Shown here piece by piece: positions 50,871 to 60,351 of a stretch of DNA of 64,000 nt. The number at the start of each line of letters is the position of its first letter. The first letter of the stretch is position 1. Source of the DNA: Streptomyces himalayensis subsp. himalayensis. Lineage in GTDB: Bacteria; Actinomycetota; Actinomycetes; Streptomycetales; Streptomycetaceae. The stretch is taken from contig NZ_JACEHE010000028.1 of assembly GCF_013778455.1 (NCBI RefSeq), forward strand, positions 1-64,000. The letters are read 5' to 3'. The notes beneath the pieces were generated by a model that worked only from the letters and a program-made list of their open reading frames with translations, did not search any database and was not told the origin of the DNA. The position numbers and the translations under genes were made by a program.

Positions 50871-51899
50871 TCAGCAGCACCCCTGCACCGCACCGCCGTG
50901 CGAACGTGAGGCGCCTCGCGCGTTGCCCGCTTCGGCGTCGGCGAGCCGCCCACGCAGCATGGACTCCATCACCGCCATGAACCGCTGCGTCCGCGGTCGG
51001 CCAAGTACGAAGGGATTCGCCCTGCCCGGCCGGCTGCGGAGCTGCTCAGCACGCTGGAGGCCGTAGTCGCCCGGGTGGTTCGACAACTCCACGTCCACGT
51101 TCGCCTGCCTCATCCGCGCCCGGAAGGAGTGGATGGAGCCCAGGTAGGTGCGCAGTTCCGTGGGCGTGGTGAGCGGGTTGGTGCCGCCCCACAGCATGGC
51201 CGTGTGACGCTCACGGCCCGCCCGAACCGGGATGATCGGCGAGACGGTGCCCGGTGTGTGACCGGGAGTGTGGTGCAGCTGGATCGTCGTACCGCCGAGT
51301 GTGAGACGTTGCCCGTCCGCGATGTCCAGGTCCCTGGTGGGGGCGTTGGCGGGCCGGGTGCGGGCGACGAGGTCCCAGTCGGCTGGCGACATCAGCACAC
51401 GTGCTCCGTAGTGGTCGGCGAGATACTGCGCTCCTCCGAAGTGGTCCCCGTGGCCGTGGGTGACGACGACATACCTGATCGTCTCCGGATCGGCTCCCAA
51501 CTCCCGCAACCCGGGGACGAGCACGCTCTCGGCCTCCGCGGGGGAGGTGAGCGCGTCGATCATCACGATCCCGTCGTCGGTCAGCACCGCCATCGCGGAG
51601 ACCCAGCCCACGCTCAGCATGGCGAGGTTGTCGAAAAGCTTGATCGGTGCCGGCGCGGGCGGACGAGGGAAGTCGAAGCCAGGGGTCAGCGCCGCCACGA
51701 GGGCCCGAAGGACCGGGTCGCTGCCGGCCAGCCTGCGGGCTCGGTCGTAGTGAACCCGCGCGTCCGCTCCGGCGGCCACGGCCGAGGAGATGGGACCCAC
51801 TGAGCCGACACCGGCCACGAGTCCGAGAGCGGCGAGTTGGCCGAAGCGACGCCTGGTGAGACAACCGGTCATGCCTTCGTGGCGGGGTGATGAAGTCAT
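50871..51899 (-). CDS. Tat-exported metallo-beta-lactamase-fold hydrolase 1
   Basis: This 342-residue protein has a Tat leader (CLTRRRFGQLAALGLVAGVG, then an alanine-rich cleavage region SSAVAA). The MBL fold shows the zinc motif THGHGDHFGG (about residue 140) and downstream HHTPGHTPGT. AGGAG lies seven bases before ATG 51899. The long N-terminal segment before the MBL fold (YDRARRLAGSDPVLRALVAALTPGFDFPRP) is seen in a secreted subgroup. The substrate is unknown; a lactonase or subclass B3-like beta-lactamase cannot be excluded. The next gene upstream on the same strand is also an exported MBL-fold protein. Confidence 0.85.
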   Translation of the reverse strand: MTSSPRHEGMTGCLTRRRFGQLAALGLVAGVGSVGPISSAVAAGADARVHYDRARRLAGSDPVLRALVAALTPGFDFPRPPAPAPIKLFDNLAMLSVGWVSAMAVLTDDGIVMIDALTSPAEAESVLVPGLRELGADPETIRYVVVTHGHGDHFGGAQYLADHYGARVLMSPADWDLVARTRPANAPTRDLDIADGQRLTLGGTTIQLHHTPGHTPGTVSPIIPVRAGRERHTAMLWGGTNPLTTPTELRTYLGSIHSFRARMRQANVDVELSNHPGDYGLQRAEQLRSRPGRANPFVLGRPRTQRFMAVMESMLRGRLADAEAGNARGASRSHGGAVQGCC

Positions 51900-52036
51900 C
51901 GCGATTCTCCTGTTGGCTGTTCCGGCAGGTGACCGAACGGCCGTACGCGGCACAGGCGCGCTCAGCCATGTCGTACCTGTTCGCCATCGATCACTGCCGC
52001 AGGGCTCCGGACGATTGTTCCGATCTTCGGTCTCGC

Positions 52037-53059
52037 TCAGTCGCTTCCGGAGCGCATGTCGCCGTCGTACACGGTGTGGTAGTCCGGGAAGACGACCCGA
52101 GTTGCCGGAGCCACCTTCTCGACCTGGGCGAGGAACGCTTCCAAGTCCATCGACGGGTCTCGTACGGGGGAACCACTCAGTGGCACTTCGAAGTTGTCCC
52201 AGTGGACGGGGACGACGACACCAGGGGTGTCGAGGGCGCGCAGCAGTCGGGGTACGTACTGGTGGGTGGCGGTGCTGGAGGGTACGGCGACCATCGCGAG
52301 GTCGGGGCGCAGGCCCCTGACAGCCCGCTCGGAGAAGTCGCTGGCCCCCATGAGGAACGCCGACGGGCCGCTGTCCCCCGCCGTTACCTGGAAAGCGAGG
52401 GTGTCGCCCTCCGGCAGGTCCGAGATGGTGCTCGGGACCGTGGCGGGCGGGGCGTTCAGCGTGCCCGGCGCGAAGTAGGCGCACTTCTTGTTGCGGCTGT
52501 GCAGGCTCGGCACGACCTCGACGGTGATCCCGCCGAAGTCCAGCACCTCACCGCCCTTCACCACGGAGATCTGTCCCGGGTCGACCCCCAGGGCGACCAG
52601 CAGGTGGTACGTGGTCTCGGTGCCGACGACGCGGGCGCCGGTGGTCTTGGCGATGTGGGGCACGTCGGCGAGGTGGTCCCAGTGGGAGTGGCTGACCAGG
52701 ACGAGTTCGGGGCGGCCGATGTGCGCGTCCACGACCGTCGGCCGGGTTTGCAGGGGAGTGCGCGCGTCGAAGCCGCCGTCGAACAGGCCCGTGGTGAAGC
52801 GGGTGAGGTACGGATCGAAGAGTACGGTCCGGTCTCCGACGTCGATGCGCCAGCCGGCGGTGCCGAGCCAGCGGAACGATGCGGAACCCGCGGCTGCGCC
52901 ATTGCCTCGACCGCGGTCACCGGCCAAGGCAGTGGCGGCCGTGGCCGGGATCAGCGGGGCGGCCGCACCGAGGGCGGCACCGCGCAGCACCGTACGACGG
53001 TTGAGCCCGCGGCTTGAGGGCGCAACTGATCCGTCCGTGACATGTGTGTCCTGGGTCAT
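52037..53059 (-). CDS. Tat-exported metallo-beta-lactamase-fold hydrolase 2 (UlaG/NAPE-PLD-like)
   Basis: This 340-residue protein has a Tat leader (RGLNRRTVLRGAALGAAAPL). The MBL core begins SFRWLGTAGWRIDVGDRTVLFDPYLTRF, with the zinc motif VSHSHWDHLADV and later MGASDF and VPVHWDNFEVPL. This is the UlaG-like branch of the superfamily rather than the glyoxalase II branch of its neighbour. A 137-bp gap separates the two genes, so co-transcription is possible but not certain. The substrate is unknown. Confidence 0.87.
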   Translation of the reverse strand: MTQDTHVTDGSVAPSSRGLNRRTVLRGAALGAAAPLIPATAATALAGDRGRGNGAAAGSASFRWLGTAGWRIDVGDRTVLFDPYLTRFTTGLFDGGFDARTPLQTRPTVVDAHIGRPELVLVSHSHWDHLADVPHIAKTTGARVVGTETTYHLLVALGVDPGQISVVKGGEVLDFGGITVEVVPSLHSRNKKCAYFAPGTLNAPPATVPSTISDLPEGDTLAFQVTAGDSGPSAFLMGASDFSERAVRGLRPDLAMVAVPSSTATHQYVPRLLRALDTPGVVVPVHWDNFEVPLSGSPVRDPSMDLEAFLAQVEKVAPATRVVFPDYHTVYDGDMRSGSD

Positions 53060-53142
53060 GGCGTCAGGAGATCAAAGCGTGAACTCCCCTGTCCAAGACC
53101 AGAATCGGGCCCTGGTGATATGCGAACGCATATGTGATCTGG

Positions 53143-54054
53143 TCACCGGCCGCCACCGCGAAGGAAGCCGACCGCCATTCCTGCGGCCTTGCCTATCGCG
53201 GCGTCCACTGTGGGGCGGGATGCGGCCAGGTCGTGAGTGCGGGCGAACACGGCGATCGAGTAGCACTCGCCGTCGGGGTAGCGGGCGACGCCCGCCTCCA
53301 TGTGCAGCCCCGGCAGGGTTCCGGTCTTGGCCGCTACCGTGACGTCGTCCGGGAAGCCCGACACCAGTCGGTGGCGGAAGACCTGGCGGCCCATCAAGTC
53401 ACGTACGATCGCGCAGGCTTCCGGCGGCCCCGCCGCATCGCTCCAGATGAGCCGGAGCAGCAGGGTGATCTCGCGGGGCGTGCTCGCCGTGGTGTGGCGG
53501 GGATCCAGGACGGCCAGCCGTCTCTTGCGGTCGTTCGGCAGGGCGGGGTAGTGGACGGCGAACTCCCGCTCGTCGCGTGCCCCGACCTCCGCGAGCATCG
53601 ACTCCAGCAGATCTCGCGGTCCGCCCACGATTCGGGTCCGGTGAAGTCCGAGTTCCTCCGCGAGCAGTCGTACGGTGTCCAGGCCGACGCGGGCCAGCAA
53701 CAGGTCGGCCGCCGAGTTGTCGCTGACCGACATCGCGAAGTGGGCCAGGTCGCGCAGCGACAGCTCGACGTCGTCCAGACAGCCGGCGGTTCCCCAGCCA
53801 CCGAGCCGGTCGGCCGCGGTCACCCGCACCCGCTCCCGCGGGTCGAGCTGGCCGGCGACGACCTGCCGGGCGAACTCCAGCACCAGCAGCACCTTGAAGA
53901 TCGAGGCGATCACAACGGGGTCGTCAGCGCCCACGGCGACCTCACGGCTACCCGGCTCTGCGTCGCCCCCCGTGGGCACGTGAACGGGGATCGCGTGCAG
54001 TTGTCCTTCGGCCCCCGCATCGGCGAAGGTTTGTCGGATCCGCTCCTCGATCAC
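53143..54054 (-). CDS. Class A beta-lactamase-like serine hydrolase
   Basis: This 303-residue serine hydrolase has the penicillin-recognising motifs SIFK (SxxK, near residue 50), SDN (near 110) and KTGT (near 245). GTG 54054 is chosen because AAGGGGGA lies six bases upstream; earlier in-frame ATGs would overlap the promoter shared with the divergent LysR gene. No signal peptide is evident from this start, which is unusual for a secreted beta-lactamase. The EXXLN motif is not clear (RDLLESMLAEVG region), so true lactamase activity is uncertain. Confidence 0.85.
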   Translation of the reverse strand: MIEERIRQTFADAGAEGQLHAIPVHVPTGGDAEPGSREVAVGADDPVVIASIFKVLLVLEFARQVVAGQLDPRERVRVTAADRLGGWGTAGCLDDVELSLRDLAHFAMSVSDNSAADLLLARVGLDTVRLLAEELGLHRTRIVGGPRDLLESMLAEVGARDEREFAVHYPALPNDRKRRLAVLDPRHTTASTPREITLLLRLIWSDAAGPPEACAIVRDLMGRQVFRHRLVSGFPDDVTVAAKTGTLPGLHMEAGVARYPDGECYSIAVFARTHDLAASRPTVDAAIGKAAGMAVGFLRGGGR

Positions 54055-54153
54055 TGTTTCCCCCTTGCCATTGGTTCGTCCCGTCATCGGATCGTCGGCC
54101 CCGGCCAACTGATCCATCGCCCTCGCAGCGGTGCTCACGTAGGATCCTTGACC
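54055..54153. promoter_or_regulatory. Divergent promoter region between beta-lactamase and LysR genes
   Basis: Ninety-nine bases between the two start codons. The arrangement is the classic LysR regulator with divergently transcribed target, so a T-N11-A type site is expected here; I did not fix an exact site. Confidence 0.5.
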
Positions 54154-55122
54154 GTGGATCTCTTACGCCACCTGCGTCTTTTCGTCACCGTAGCCGACGA
54201 GCTGCACTTCAGTCGGGCAGCCGAGCGGCTGGGCATGGCGCAGCCGCCGCTCAGCCAGGCGATCCGCAGGCTGGAGCGGGAGCTCGGGGCAGAGCTGTTC
54301 GACCGCTCGCAGCGCGGCGTCCGCTTGAGCCGCGCTGGGGCGGCGCTTCTGGAGGAGGCCCACGAACTCCTCGCCCGGGAGCAGAGATTGCGCACGCTGG
54401 CCCGCCGCGCCGCCGACGGTGGCCTCGGCACGCTCCGCGCGGGCGTACCGCCCGACACCACGGCCGCGGTGCTGTCCGCGCTGCTCTCCGCCTGCGCGGA
54501 GCACTCTCCGGGGCTCTCCGTCGACCTGCAGGAGGTCACCACCGAGGAGCAGGTGCGGCTGCTCTCCTCCGGCGGCCTGGACGTCGGACTCGTGCACCAT
54601 CCCGTCGACGCCACCGAACTGCAGCTCGGCCCCGAGATCTCACTGGACCTGGGTGTCGTCCTGCCTCGTACCTCGCCGTTGGCCCGGCTGCCGGAGGTGA
54701 CGCTCGGCGAGCTCTCCGGGCACGACCTGGTGCTCTGCCCGCAAGGGCACGCACCCGGCTGGTACGACCGGATCCTCGACGTGTGCCGCGCCGAAGGCTT
54801 CGTCCCCGGCCGCCTTCGACACGCCTCCAACCCCGAGTTCCTGCTCGCCCTGGTGACGGCCGGGCACGGAGTCGCCTTCGACCAGGGGCCGGTGGCCCGC
54901 AAGGAGCCCCGCGTCGCCTGGCGGCCACTGGCCGACCGTCCCCTCACCCTGCGCATCAGCGGCGCCTGGCCCTCCGGGCGCGGAGCTCACCCGGCCGCCC
55001 GCCGCTTCGCGGAACTCGCGGCCGACGTCCTGGCCCGCGACCACACCGCAGCCTCGCGGCGCGAGGGCGTCCCTCGCCCACCGGATGATTCCCCGCGCCC
55101 GTGGTCGGTGGTCTACGGCTAG
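54154..55122 (+). CDS. LysR-family transcription regulator
   Basis: This 322-residue regulator has the N-terminal HTH LRLFVTVADELHFSRAAERLGMAQPPLSQAIRRLERELGAELFDR and an effector-binding domain (residues 90-295: LRAGVPPDTTAAVLSALLSA, GGLDVGLVHHP, SGHDLVLCPQGHAPGWYD, TAGHGVAFDQGPVA). GTG 54154 starts right at the HTH. It is divergent from the beta-lactamase-like gene, similar in arrangement to AmpR-AmpC or Streptomyces bla systems, and probably activates it. Confidence 0.92.
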   Translation: MDLLRHLRLFVTVADELHFSRAAERLGMAQPPLSQAIRRLERELGAELFDRSQRGVRLSRAGAALLEEAHELLAREQRLRTLARRAADGGLGTLRAGVPPDTTAAVLSALLSACAEHSPGLSVDLQEVTTEEQVRLLSSGGLDVGLVHHPVDATELQLGPEISLDLGVVLPRTSPLARLPEVTLGELSGHDLVLCPQGHAPGWYDRILDVCRAEGFVPGRLRHASNPEFLLALVTAGHGVAFDQGPVARKEPRVAWRPLADRPLTLRISGAWPSGRGAHPAARRFAELAADVLARDHTAASRREGVPRPPDDSPRPWSVVYG

Positions 55123-55270
55123 ATTCGGAGCCCTGTGGCTCACGCACGCCCACCTTCCGCCTGGCGTCGCGGTGCCCTCGCAGTACCAGCAGCGGGTGCT
55201 GGTGATCGGCGTGCAGAGATCCTGTCTCCCGGCCCTTGCGCTCGGGTCCACGAGCACATCGCCGACTTGA

Positions 55271-58195
55271 CTACGGCAGGAGCTGCTCGGTCCAGATGCA
55301 TTTGCCGGTGGAGGTGTAGCGGGTTCCCCAGCGTTGTGAGAGTGCGGCGATCAGCTGCAGGCCGCGGCCGCCTTCGTCGGTCTCGAGTGCGCGGCGAATG
55401 TGGGGGGTGGTCAGGCTGCCGTCGGTGACCTCGCAGATCAGCGAGCGGCTGCGGATGAGGCGCAGCCCCGTGGGACCTCTCGCGTGACGGATGACATTGC
55501 CGACGAGCTCGCTGGCTATCAGCTCTGTGGTCCACATGAGGTCGTCCAGATGCCAGTCGGTGAGCTGCTGTCGTATGTGGTCGCGGGCTTGGGCTGCGGC
55601 GATCGGATCCTCGGGAAGCTCCCAGAAGGCCACGTCCCGAGCGGCGAGAGCGTGGGTGCGGGCCACGAGCACCGCGGTATCGTCGCTGGTCTGCTCCTTG
55701 GCAGGGAGGAGAGTGGAAGCGAGCGCGGTGCACAGCTGGTCGAGGCGCCGGGCGTCGGCATCCCGGTCGGCGATCGTGGCGCCCAGATCGTGCCCATCGG
55801 GAATCTGGGCGGTGGTGAGCGTTTTGGCCAGGTGGGCCATGCCGCTGTCGATGTCGCGAGTCGCAGACTCGACCAGGCCGTCGGTGTAGAGCACGAGGAG
55901 ACTACCTTCGGGCACCGTCAGCTCCGCAGTCTCGAAGGGTGGCGTGGCCGCGCCGAGCGGCGGGTTCTGAGGCAGCTGCGGGAAGTGGACGGTGCCGTCA
56001 GGCTGGACGAGGGCAGGCGGGGGGTGCCCGGCCCGGACGATGGTGCAAACGCGGTTGGTGGGGTCGTAGACCGCGTACAGGCAGGTGGCGTAGAAGTCGT
56101 CGCCAAGGTCGCTGACCAGGTCGTTGAGGTGGGAGAACAGCTCGTCGGGGAGCAGTTCGAGGCCTACCAGCGTGTGTACTGCGGTGCGCAGGCGCCCCAT
56201 GGTGGCGGCTTCGGACAATCCGTGGCCCATGACGTCGCCGATGACGAGCGCCACTCGGTCGGCAGACAGTGGGATGACGTCGTACCAGTCGCCGCCGACC
56301 TCCAGACCCTCGGTGGCCGGCACGTAGTGGGCCGCGGCCGTGACGGCCTGCAGGGAGGGCAGAACCAGCGGGAGCAGGCCGCGCTGCAACTCCTGGGCGC
56401 GGGTGTGCTCGGCGTCGTACAGGCGGGCCCGTTCCAGGGCTTGGGCTACCAGCCCGCTGAGCGCGGTCAGCAGGGCCCGGTCCTCCTCGCTGAACCGACG
56501 CGGCCGTGAGAACGAGATGACCAGGCAGCCGACGGGACGACCGGAGACGATCAGGGGCAGGTACGCCCAGGCATGCTTCCCTCCCGAGAATGCGAGGTCG
56601 GCGACTTCTGGGTAGCGTTCGCGGAATTCAAGCCTGGAGACGAGGTACTGCGGGGCGCGGTGGTGGATGGCGTCAGCGAGCGGGCTGTGATCGGCCAGGC
56701 TGATCCTGTCGGGGAAGCTGTTCAGAAATTCCTGGCGGTACCCGACGCTTCCAGCCACCCGGAGGCTCTCGCCGTCCACGAGCTGCACAACGAGGCCGGT
56801 GGCACCGAAGAGGGGCAGGACACGCTCTGCAACGGTATCCACGACGTCGCTCACAGTGACAGCCTCGGTCAGCGCCGCGTTGAGGTGACCGATGTACGTG
56901 GTGCGCTGGGCGGCGGCGCGCTGTGCTGCCTCACGCTGCTCGTCGGCCAGTCGCTTCTCGGTCACATCGGTGAGGTAAACCGTCACACCGTCTGGCGAAG
57001 GCACCAGACGTAGGTGGTACCAACGCCGGTTTGTCGGCCACTGGACATCGAAGCCGGTCGGAGTGCCCGCGGCGGCGGCCTGCCGGCAGCGGTCCTCCAG
57101 ATCGGGAACGTGGGCACCGGGAACGTCCCACAGGACGCGGCCGAACAGTTGCTGCGAGGGGCCGAGGAGGCGCTCGGCGTGGAGGTTGACGAACTCGATG
57201 CGCCAGTCGGTATCCACCGTGAGGAATCCATCGCTCATGTGCAGCAGGGAATGGCCGACCGAATCCAGCGCCGCCCGCTTCTGCGTCGTGTCCCACACGG
57301 TGCCCACGAAGTGAGCCGGCTCGCCGTCCTCGCCGAGGACGACCTGGGCGCGGGCCTGTATCCAAACGACGGTGCCGTCCGGCCGGCACAGCCGGTACTC
57401 CGCTGCGTACTCGCCGCGCTGGCGGATGGCCTGCTCCACCGCGGCCACAACACGCGGCAGGTCGTCCGGGTGGACGAGCCCCACAACGGTGTCGACTCGT
57501 CCGTCGAAGGTCTCCGGGTCGATGCCGAGAATGGTCAGCGTCGCCTCGTCATAGACCACATCGCCCGTGCGGAGGTTCTGGTCCCAGGTGCCGACGCGGA
57601 CCGCCTCGCGCGCCTGCTGGAGCCGGGGCCCGGCCAGAAGTTCCGCGTTCCACCAAGCGGGGCCGAGGGTGCCTGTGGCGGGAGCGGGACGTGCCAGACG
57701 CTCGCAGACCCACCGTGCGAGCGCCTCCAGGAAATCCCGCTGCGCGACCGAGGGAACTCCGCACACGGTCACGACCGAGAGCACTCCGAGCGAGCTGCCC
57801 TCTGCGGCGAGCAGCGGGACAGCCACGATCCCGGTGCCGGCAGGAAGGGCGCAGGGCTGCGTGTCGGTCGTGGGCAGCCACACGAGCGCGCCGTCCCGCA
57901 GGGCCCGGACCGGTGCGGTCTCCTCCTGCCAGCCGAGAGTCTCCCACTCCTGGGCGAATTCTCGGGGCAGTCCGCCCGTCGCCGCCAGATGCAAGGGCCG
58001 GCTGTCACCGGGTATGCGCAGGTGCACCATGCCACCCAGCCCACCGACATCGGCCACAGCGTGATGGAGCGCGAGCTGCAGTACCTCTGCCTGGGTCTGC
58101 CCCTCACCCGTGCTCCCGAGTACGCGCATCCGGGCCGCTTCCGGCGCCTCCGTCGCTGCCGGCGGAGCCTGACCGACCTGTTCGTCTGTGGCCAT
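55271..58195 (-). CDS. Multidomain sensor PP2C phosphatase (GAF-PAS-PAS-GAF-SpoIIE-HATPase)
   Basis: This 974-residue soluble regulator has GAF (about 30-185), PAS (200-320: RVGTWDQNLRTGDVVYDEAT, AEYRLCRPDGTVVWIQARAQVV), a second PAS (325-440: FLTVDTDWRIEFVNLHAERLLG), GAF (450-600), SpoIIE phosphatase (610-830: AHYVPATEGLEVGGDWYDVI, ALVIGDVMGHGLSEAATMG, LVLYTDGLVES) and HATPase (840-970: ELIASELVGNVIRHARG, GGRGLQLIAAL). ATG 58195 or the earlier 58249 may be the start. It lies 180 bp downstream of the GH127 gene on the same strand. Confidence 0.9.
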   Translation of the reverse strand: MATDEQVGQAPPAATEAPEAARMRVLGSTGEGQTQAEVLQLALHHAVADVGGLGGMVHLRIPGDSRPLHLAATGGLPREFAQEWETLGWQEETAPVRALRDGALVWLPTTDTQPCALPAGTGIVAVPLLAAEGSSLGVLSVVTVCGVPSVAQRDFLEALARWVCERLARPAPATGTLGPAWWNAELLAGPRLQQAREAVRVGTWDQNLRTGDVVYDEATLTILGIDPETFDGRVDTVVGLVHPDDLPRVVAAVEQAIRQRGEYAAEYRLCRPDGTVVWIQARAQVVLGEDGEPAHFVGTVWDTTQKRAALDSVGHSLLHMSDGFLTVDTDWRIEFVNLHAERLLGPSQQLFGRVLWDVPGAHVPDLEDRCRQAAAAGTPTGFDVQWPTNRRWYHLRLVPSPDGVTVYLTDVTEKRLADEQREAAQRAAAQRTTYIGHLNAALTEAVTVSDVVDTVAERVLPLFGATGLVVQLVDGESLRVAGSVGYRQEFLNSFPDRISLADHSPLADAIHHRAPQYLVSRLEFRERYPEVADLAFSGGKHAWAYLPLIVSGRPVGCLVISFSRPRRFSEEDRALLTALSGLVAQALERARLYDAEHTRAQELQRGLLPLVLPSLQAVTAAAHYVPATEGLEVGGDWYDVIPLSADRVALVIGDVMGHGLSEAATMGRLRTAVHTLVGLELLPDELFSHLNDLVSDLGDDFYATCLYAVYDPTNRVCTIVRAGHPPPALVQPDGTVHFPQLPQNPPLGAATPPFETAELTVPEGSLLVLYTDGLVESATRDIDSGMAHLAKTLTTAQIPDGHDLGATIADRDADARRLDQLCTALASTLLPAKEQTSDDTAVLVARTHALAARDVAFWELPEDPIAAAQARDHIRQQLTDWHLDDLMWTTELIASELVGNVIRHARGPTGLRLIRSRSLICEVTDGSLTTPHIRRALETDEGGRGLQLIAALSQRWGTRYTSTGKCIWTEQLLP

Positions 58196-58374
58196 ATGGA
58201 TCACACTCACCGTCCCGCTAGGCGGGGCGAAATTTACACCACTATGCATGCATACAGGCTGAATGAAGATTATTCCCGTATCGTCTCATCCCCCGAGGGG
58301 TCTTCAGCGTCCTGAGGCCGTGAACGTCTTCCATCCTGAATTCGCAGGTGGGAGGCAATGGCCCGGCCGCGTGG

Positions 58375-60351
58375 TCAGGGTGAGCCCACAGGCGCAGGAT
58401 GAACAATGGGCAGCCAGACGCGCATGCCCGTCGGCCCCCGCTCGGCCCACCGGTGGTACGGGAAGAGGGCCAGCTCCGTCGACGCAGTAGTACTCGTCCC
58501 GCCCGCGTCGGCCGACGTCCCGTACGGCCAGGCCGGTTCCGGGTCGCGCCGATGGTTCGTGAAGGCCCTGACCATGACCCGGCCGTCCTGGTCCAGGGGC
58601 TCTGCGCGGATATCCACGGTCAGGTCGTCGAGCTCGGTGCCCTCCGGCAGGTCGACGGATTCCGCGCAGTACACGAGCGGGCCGCGTTCGACGGCGACGC
58701 AGCCTCGGAGGGCGTCGATGCGGCGATCCGGCCAGGTGAAGCGCGGGGTCATCGGGAGGTGGAGCCCGATCTCCTCCCCGGGGTCGAGTGCGCGGTCCAC
58801 GACGGCCAGGCCCGGTTCGACCGGGCGTCGGCGCCCGCCCTCGTCGAGTACGGCGCCCCGGGCCCAGGCGGGCACGCGCAGCCGGAGGGCCACCGGACCC
58901 TCGGGCGCCCGCACCACCCGGACGGTCACGAGACCGTCCCGCGGGTAGTCCGTCTCGACCTCGAGCGACACAATCCGCCCGTCCCCCAGCTCGGCCTCGA
59001 TACGGGCGCCGGCGTAGTGCAGCAGCGTCAGTTCGTGCCGCCCGGCCGTGGCGAGGTAGGTGTGCCAGGTGGCCAGCGTGCGGGCGACGTTGGTGGGGCA
59101 GCACGACACGTCGAACCAGGCGGCGCGGGAACCGCCCTCGGCGCGTGGGCTCACGGCGCCGTCGTCGGAGGTCTCGCCGGGCACCCGCTGGTGGAGCGGG
59201 TTGGCGTAGAAGAACGCCCGCCCGTCCGAACGCGGCGAGGTGGCGATGATGTTGAAGAACGTGCGCTCGATCAGATCGGCGTACCGGACCTCTCCGGTAG
59301 CGAGATACAGCCGCCACGACACCATGACCGAGGCCACGCCGGCGCAGGTCTCGCAGTAGGCGCGGTCCGGAGGCAGCTCCCAGTCCTCGCCGAATCCCTC
59401 GTCCTGGTGCCGGGATCCCATGCCGCCGGTCAGATGGGTCCGCCGCGCCACCGCGTTCGCCCACTGGCGCTCGACGGCGGCGAGGAGCTCCGGGTCGTCC
59501 TGCTCTACTGCGACGTCGACGGCGGCGGCCGACAGGTACAGGGCGCGGACGGCGTGGCCGCGCCAGGTGTCGGCCGTGCGGATCGGCTCGTCGTCCTGGA
59601 AGTAGGCGCGGCCGAGCGGGATGTCCTTCAGGGTGCCGTGACCGCGGCGATCCAGGAACAGCCGCGCCTGCTCGACGTAGCGGCTCTCGCCCAGCGCTCG
59701 CCCCAGCTCGGCCAGGCCGACCTCGATCTCGGGATGGCCGCAGATGCCCGGCAGGCCATCGGGGCCGAAGATGTCGCAGACGTGGTCGGCGGCCCGGCGG
59801 GCGACGGCCACCAGCTCGTCGGGCCCGTTCGTGCGGAGCCGGGCGACGGCGGCCTGCAGCAGATGCCCGGTGCAGTACAGCTCGTGGCCGAACTCCAGGT
59901 CGCTGTAGCGTGGTTGCTGGCCGGCGTGCCCGAAGCAGGTGTTGAGGTAGCCGTCGGCGTCCTGGGCGCGGGCGATGCGTGCGGTGAGCCGGCGCACGGC
60001 GTCGTCATAGACCTGATCGCCCGAACGGCCGTGCTCCCACGCCAGGGCCTCGATGAGCTTGTAGACCTCGGAGTCGGCGAAGGACCAGCCGGCCCGGTCG
60101 GGTCCTGTCGTGCCGTCGGCGACCCGGTCGAAGTTGGCGAGCCAGCCCAGGTGTTCCATCCACTGCTCGCAGTGCGCGAGGGTCGCCGTGGCGTTGGTCT
60201 GCTGCAGCGTCGCCCAGAATCCGCCGGTGAGCGTCGTCTCGCCCATGCCGAGCGGTCGCTGCAGGCCCCGCGACGGCAGGACCGGACGGCCGCCCTTCGG
60301 GTCGGCACCGGTCGTGCTCTCCTGCACGGTCACGTTCGTGGTTCCCCTCAT
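58375..60351 (-). CDS. GH127-family beta-L-arabinofuranosidase-like enzyme
   Basis: This 658-residue protein (DUF1680 family) has an (alpha/alpha)6 barrel followed by beta-sandwich domains and no signal peptide, so is cytoplasmic. Zinc and catalytic residues of GH127 are present: Glu334 and Cys336 in YCETCAG, and Cys417-Cys418 in SCCPTN, with Cys417 as the expected nucleophile. Typical substrates are beta-L-arabinofuranosides; related families take other sugars. ATG 60351 overlaps the GH31 stop (60348-60351), so the two are translated together. Confidence 0.9.
   Translation of the reverse strand: MRGTTNVTVQESTTGADPKGGRPVLPSRGLQRPLGMGETTLTGGFWATLQQTNATATLAHCEQWMEHLGWLANFDRVADGTTGPDRAGWSFADSEVYKLIEALAWEHGRSGDQVYDDAVRRLTARIARAQDADGYLNTCFGHAGQQPRYSDLEFGHELYCTGHLLQAAVARLRTNGPDELVAVARRAADHVCDIFGPDGLPGICGHPEIEVGLAELGRALGESRYVEQARLFLDRRGHGTLKDIPLGRAYFQDDEPIRTADTWRGHAVRALYLSAAAVDVAVEQDDPELLAAVERQWANAVARRTHLTGGMGSRHQDEGFGEDWELPPDRAYCETCAGVASVMVSWRLYLATGEVRYADLIERTFFNIIATSPRSDGRAFFYANPLHQRVPGETSDDGAVSPRAEGGSRAAWFDVSCCPTNVARTLATWHTYLATAGRHELTLLHYAGARIEAELGDGRIVSLEVETDYPRDGLVTVRVVRAPEGPVALRLRVPAWARGAVLDEGGRRRPVEPGLAVVDRALDPGEEIGLHLPMTPRFTWPDRRIDALRGCVAVERGPLVYCAESVDLPEGTELDDLTVDIRAEPLDQDGRVMVRAFTNHRRDPEPAWPYGTSADAGGTSTTASTELALFPYHRWAERGPTGMRVWLPIVHPAPVGSP

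Noticed and set aside
53134..54153. N-terminal extension of the LysR frame by 340 codons
   Set aside because: The extension overlaps the beta-lactamase gene on the other strand and has no domain; the HTH starts at 54154.
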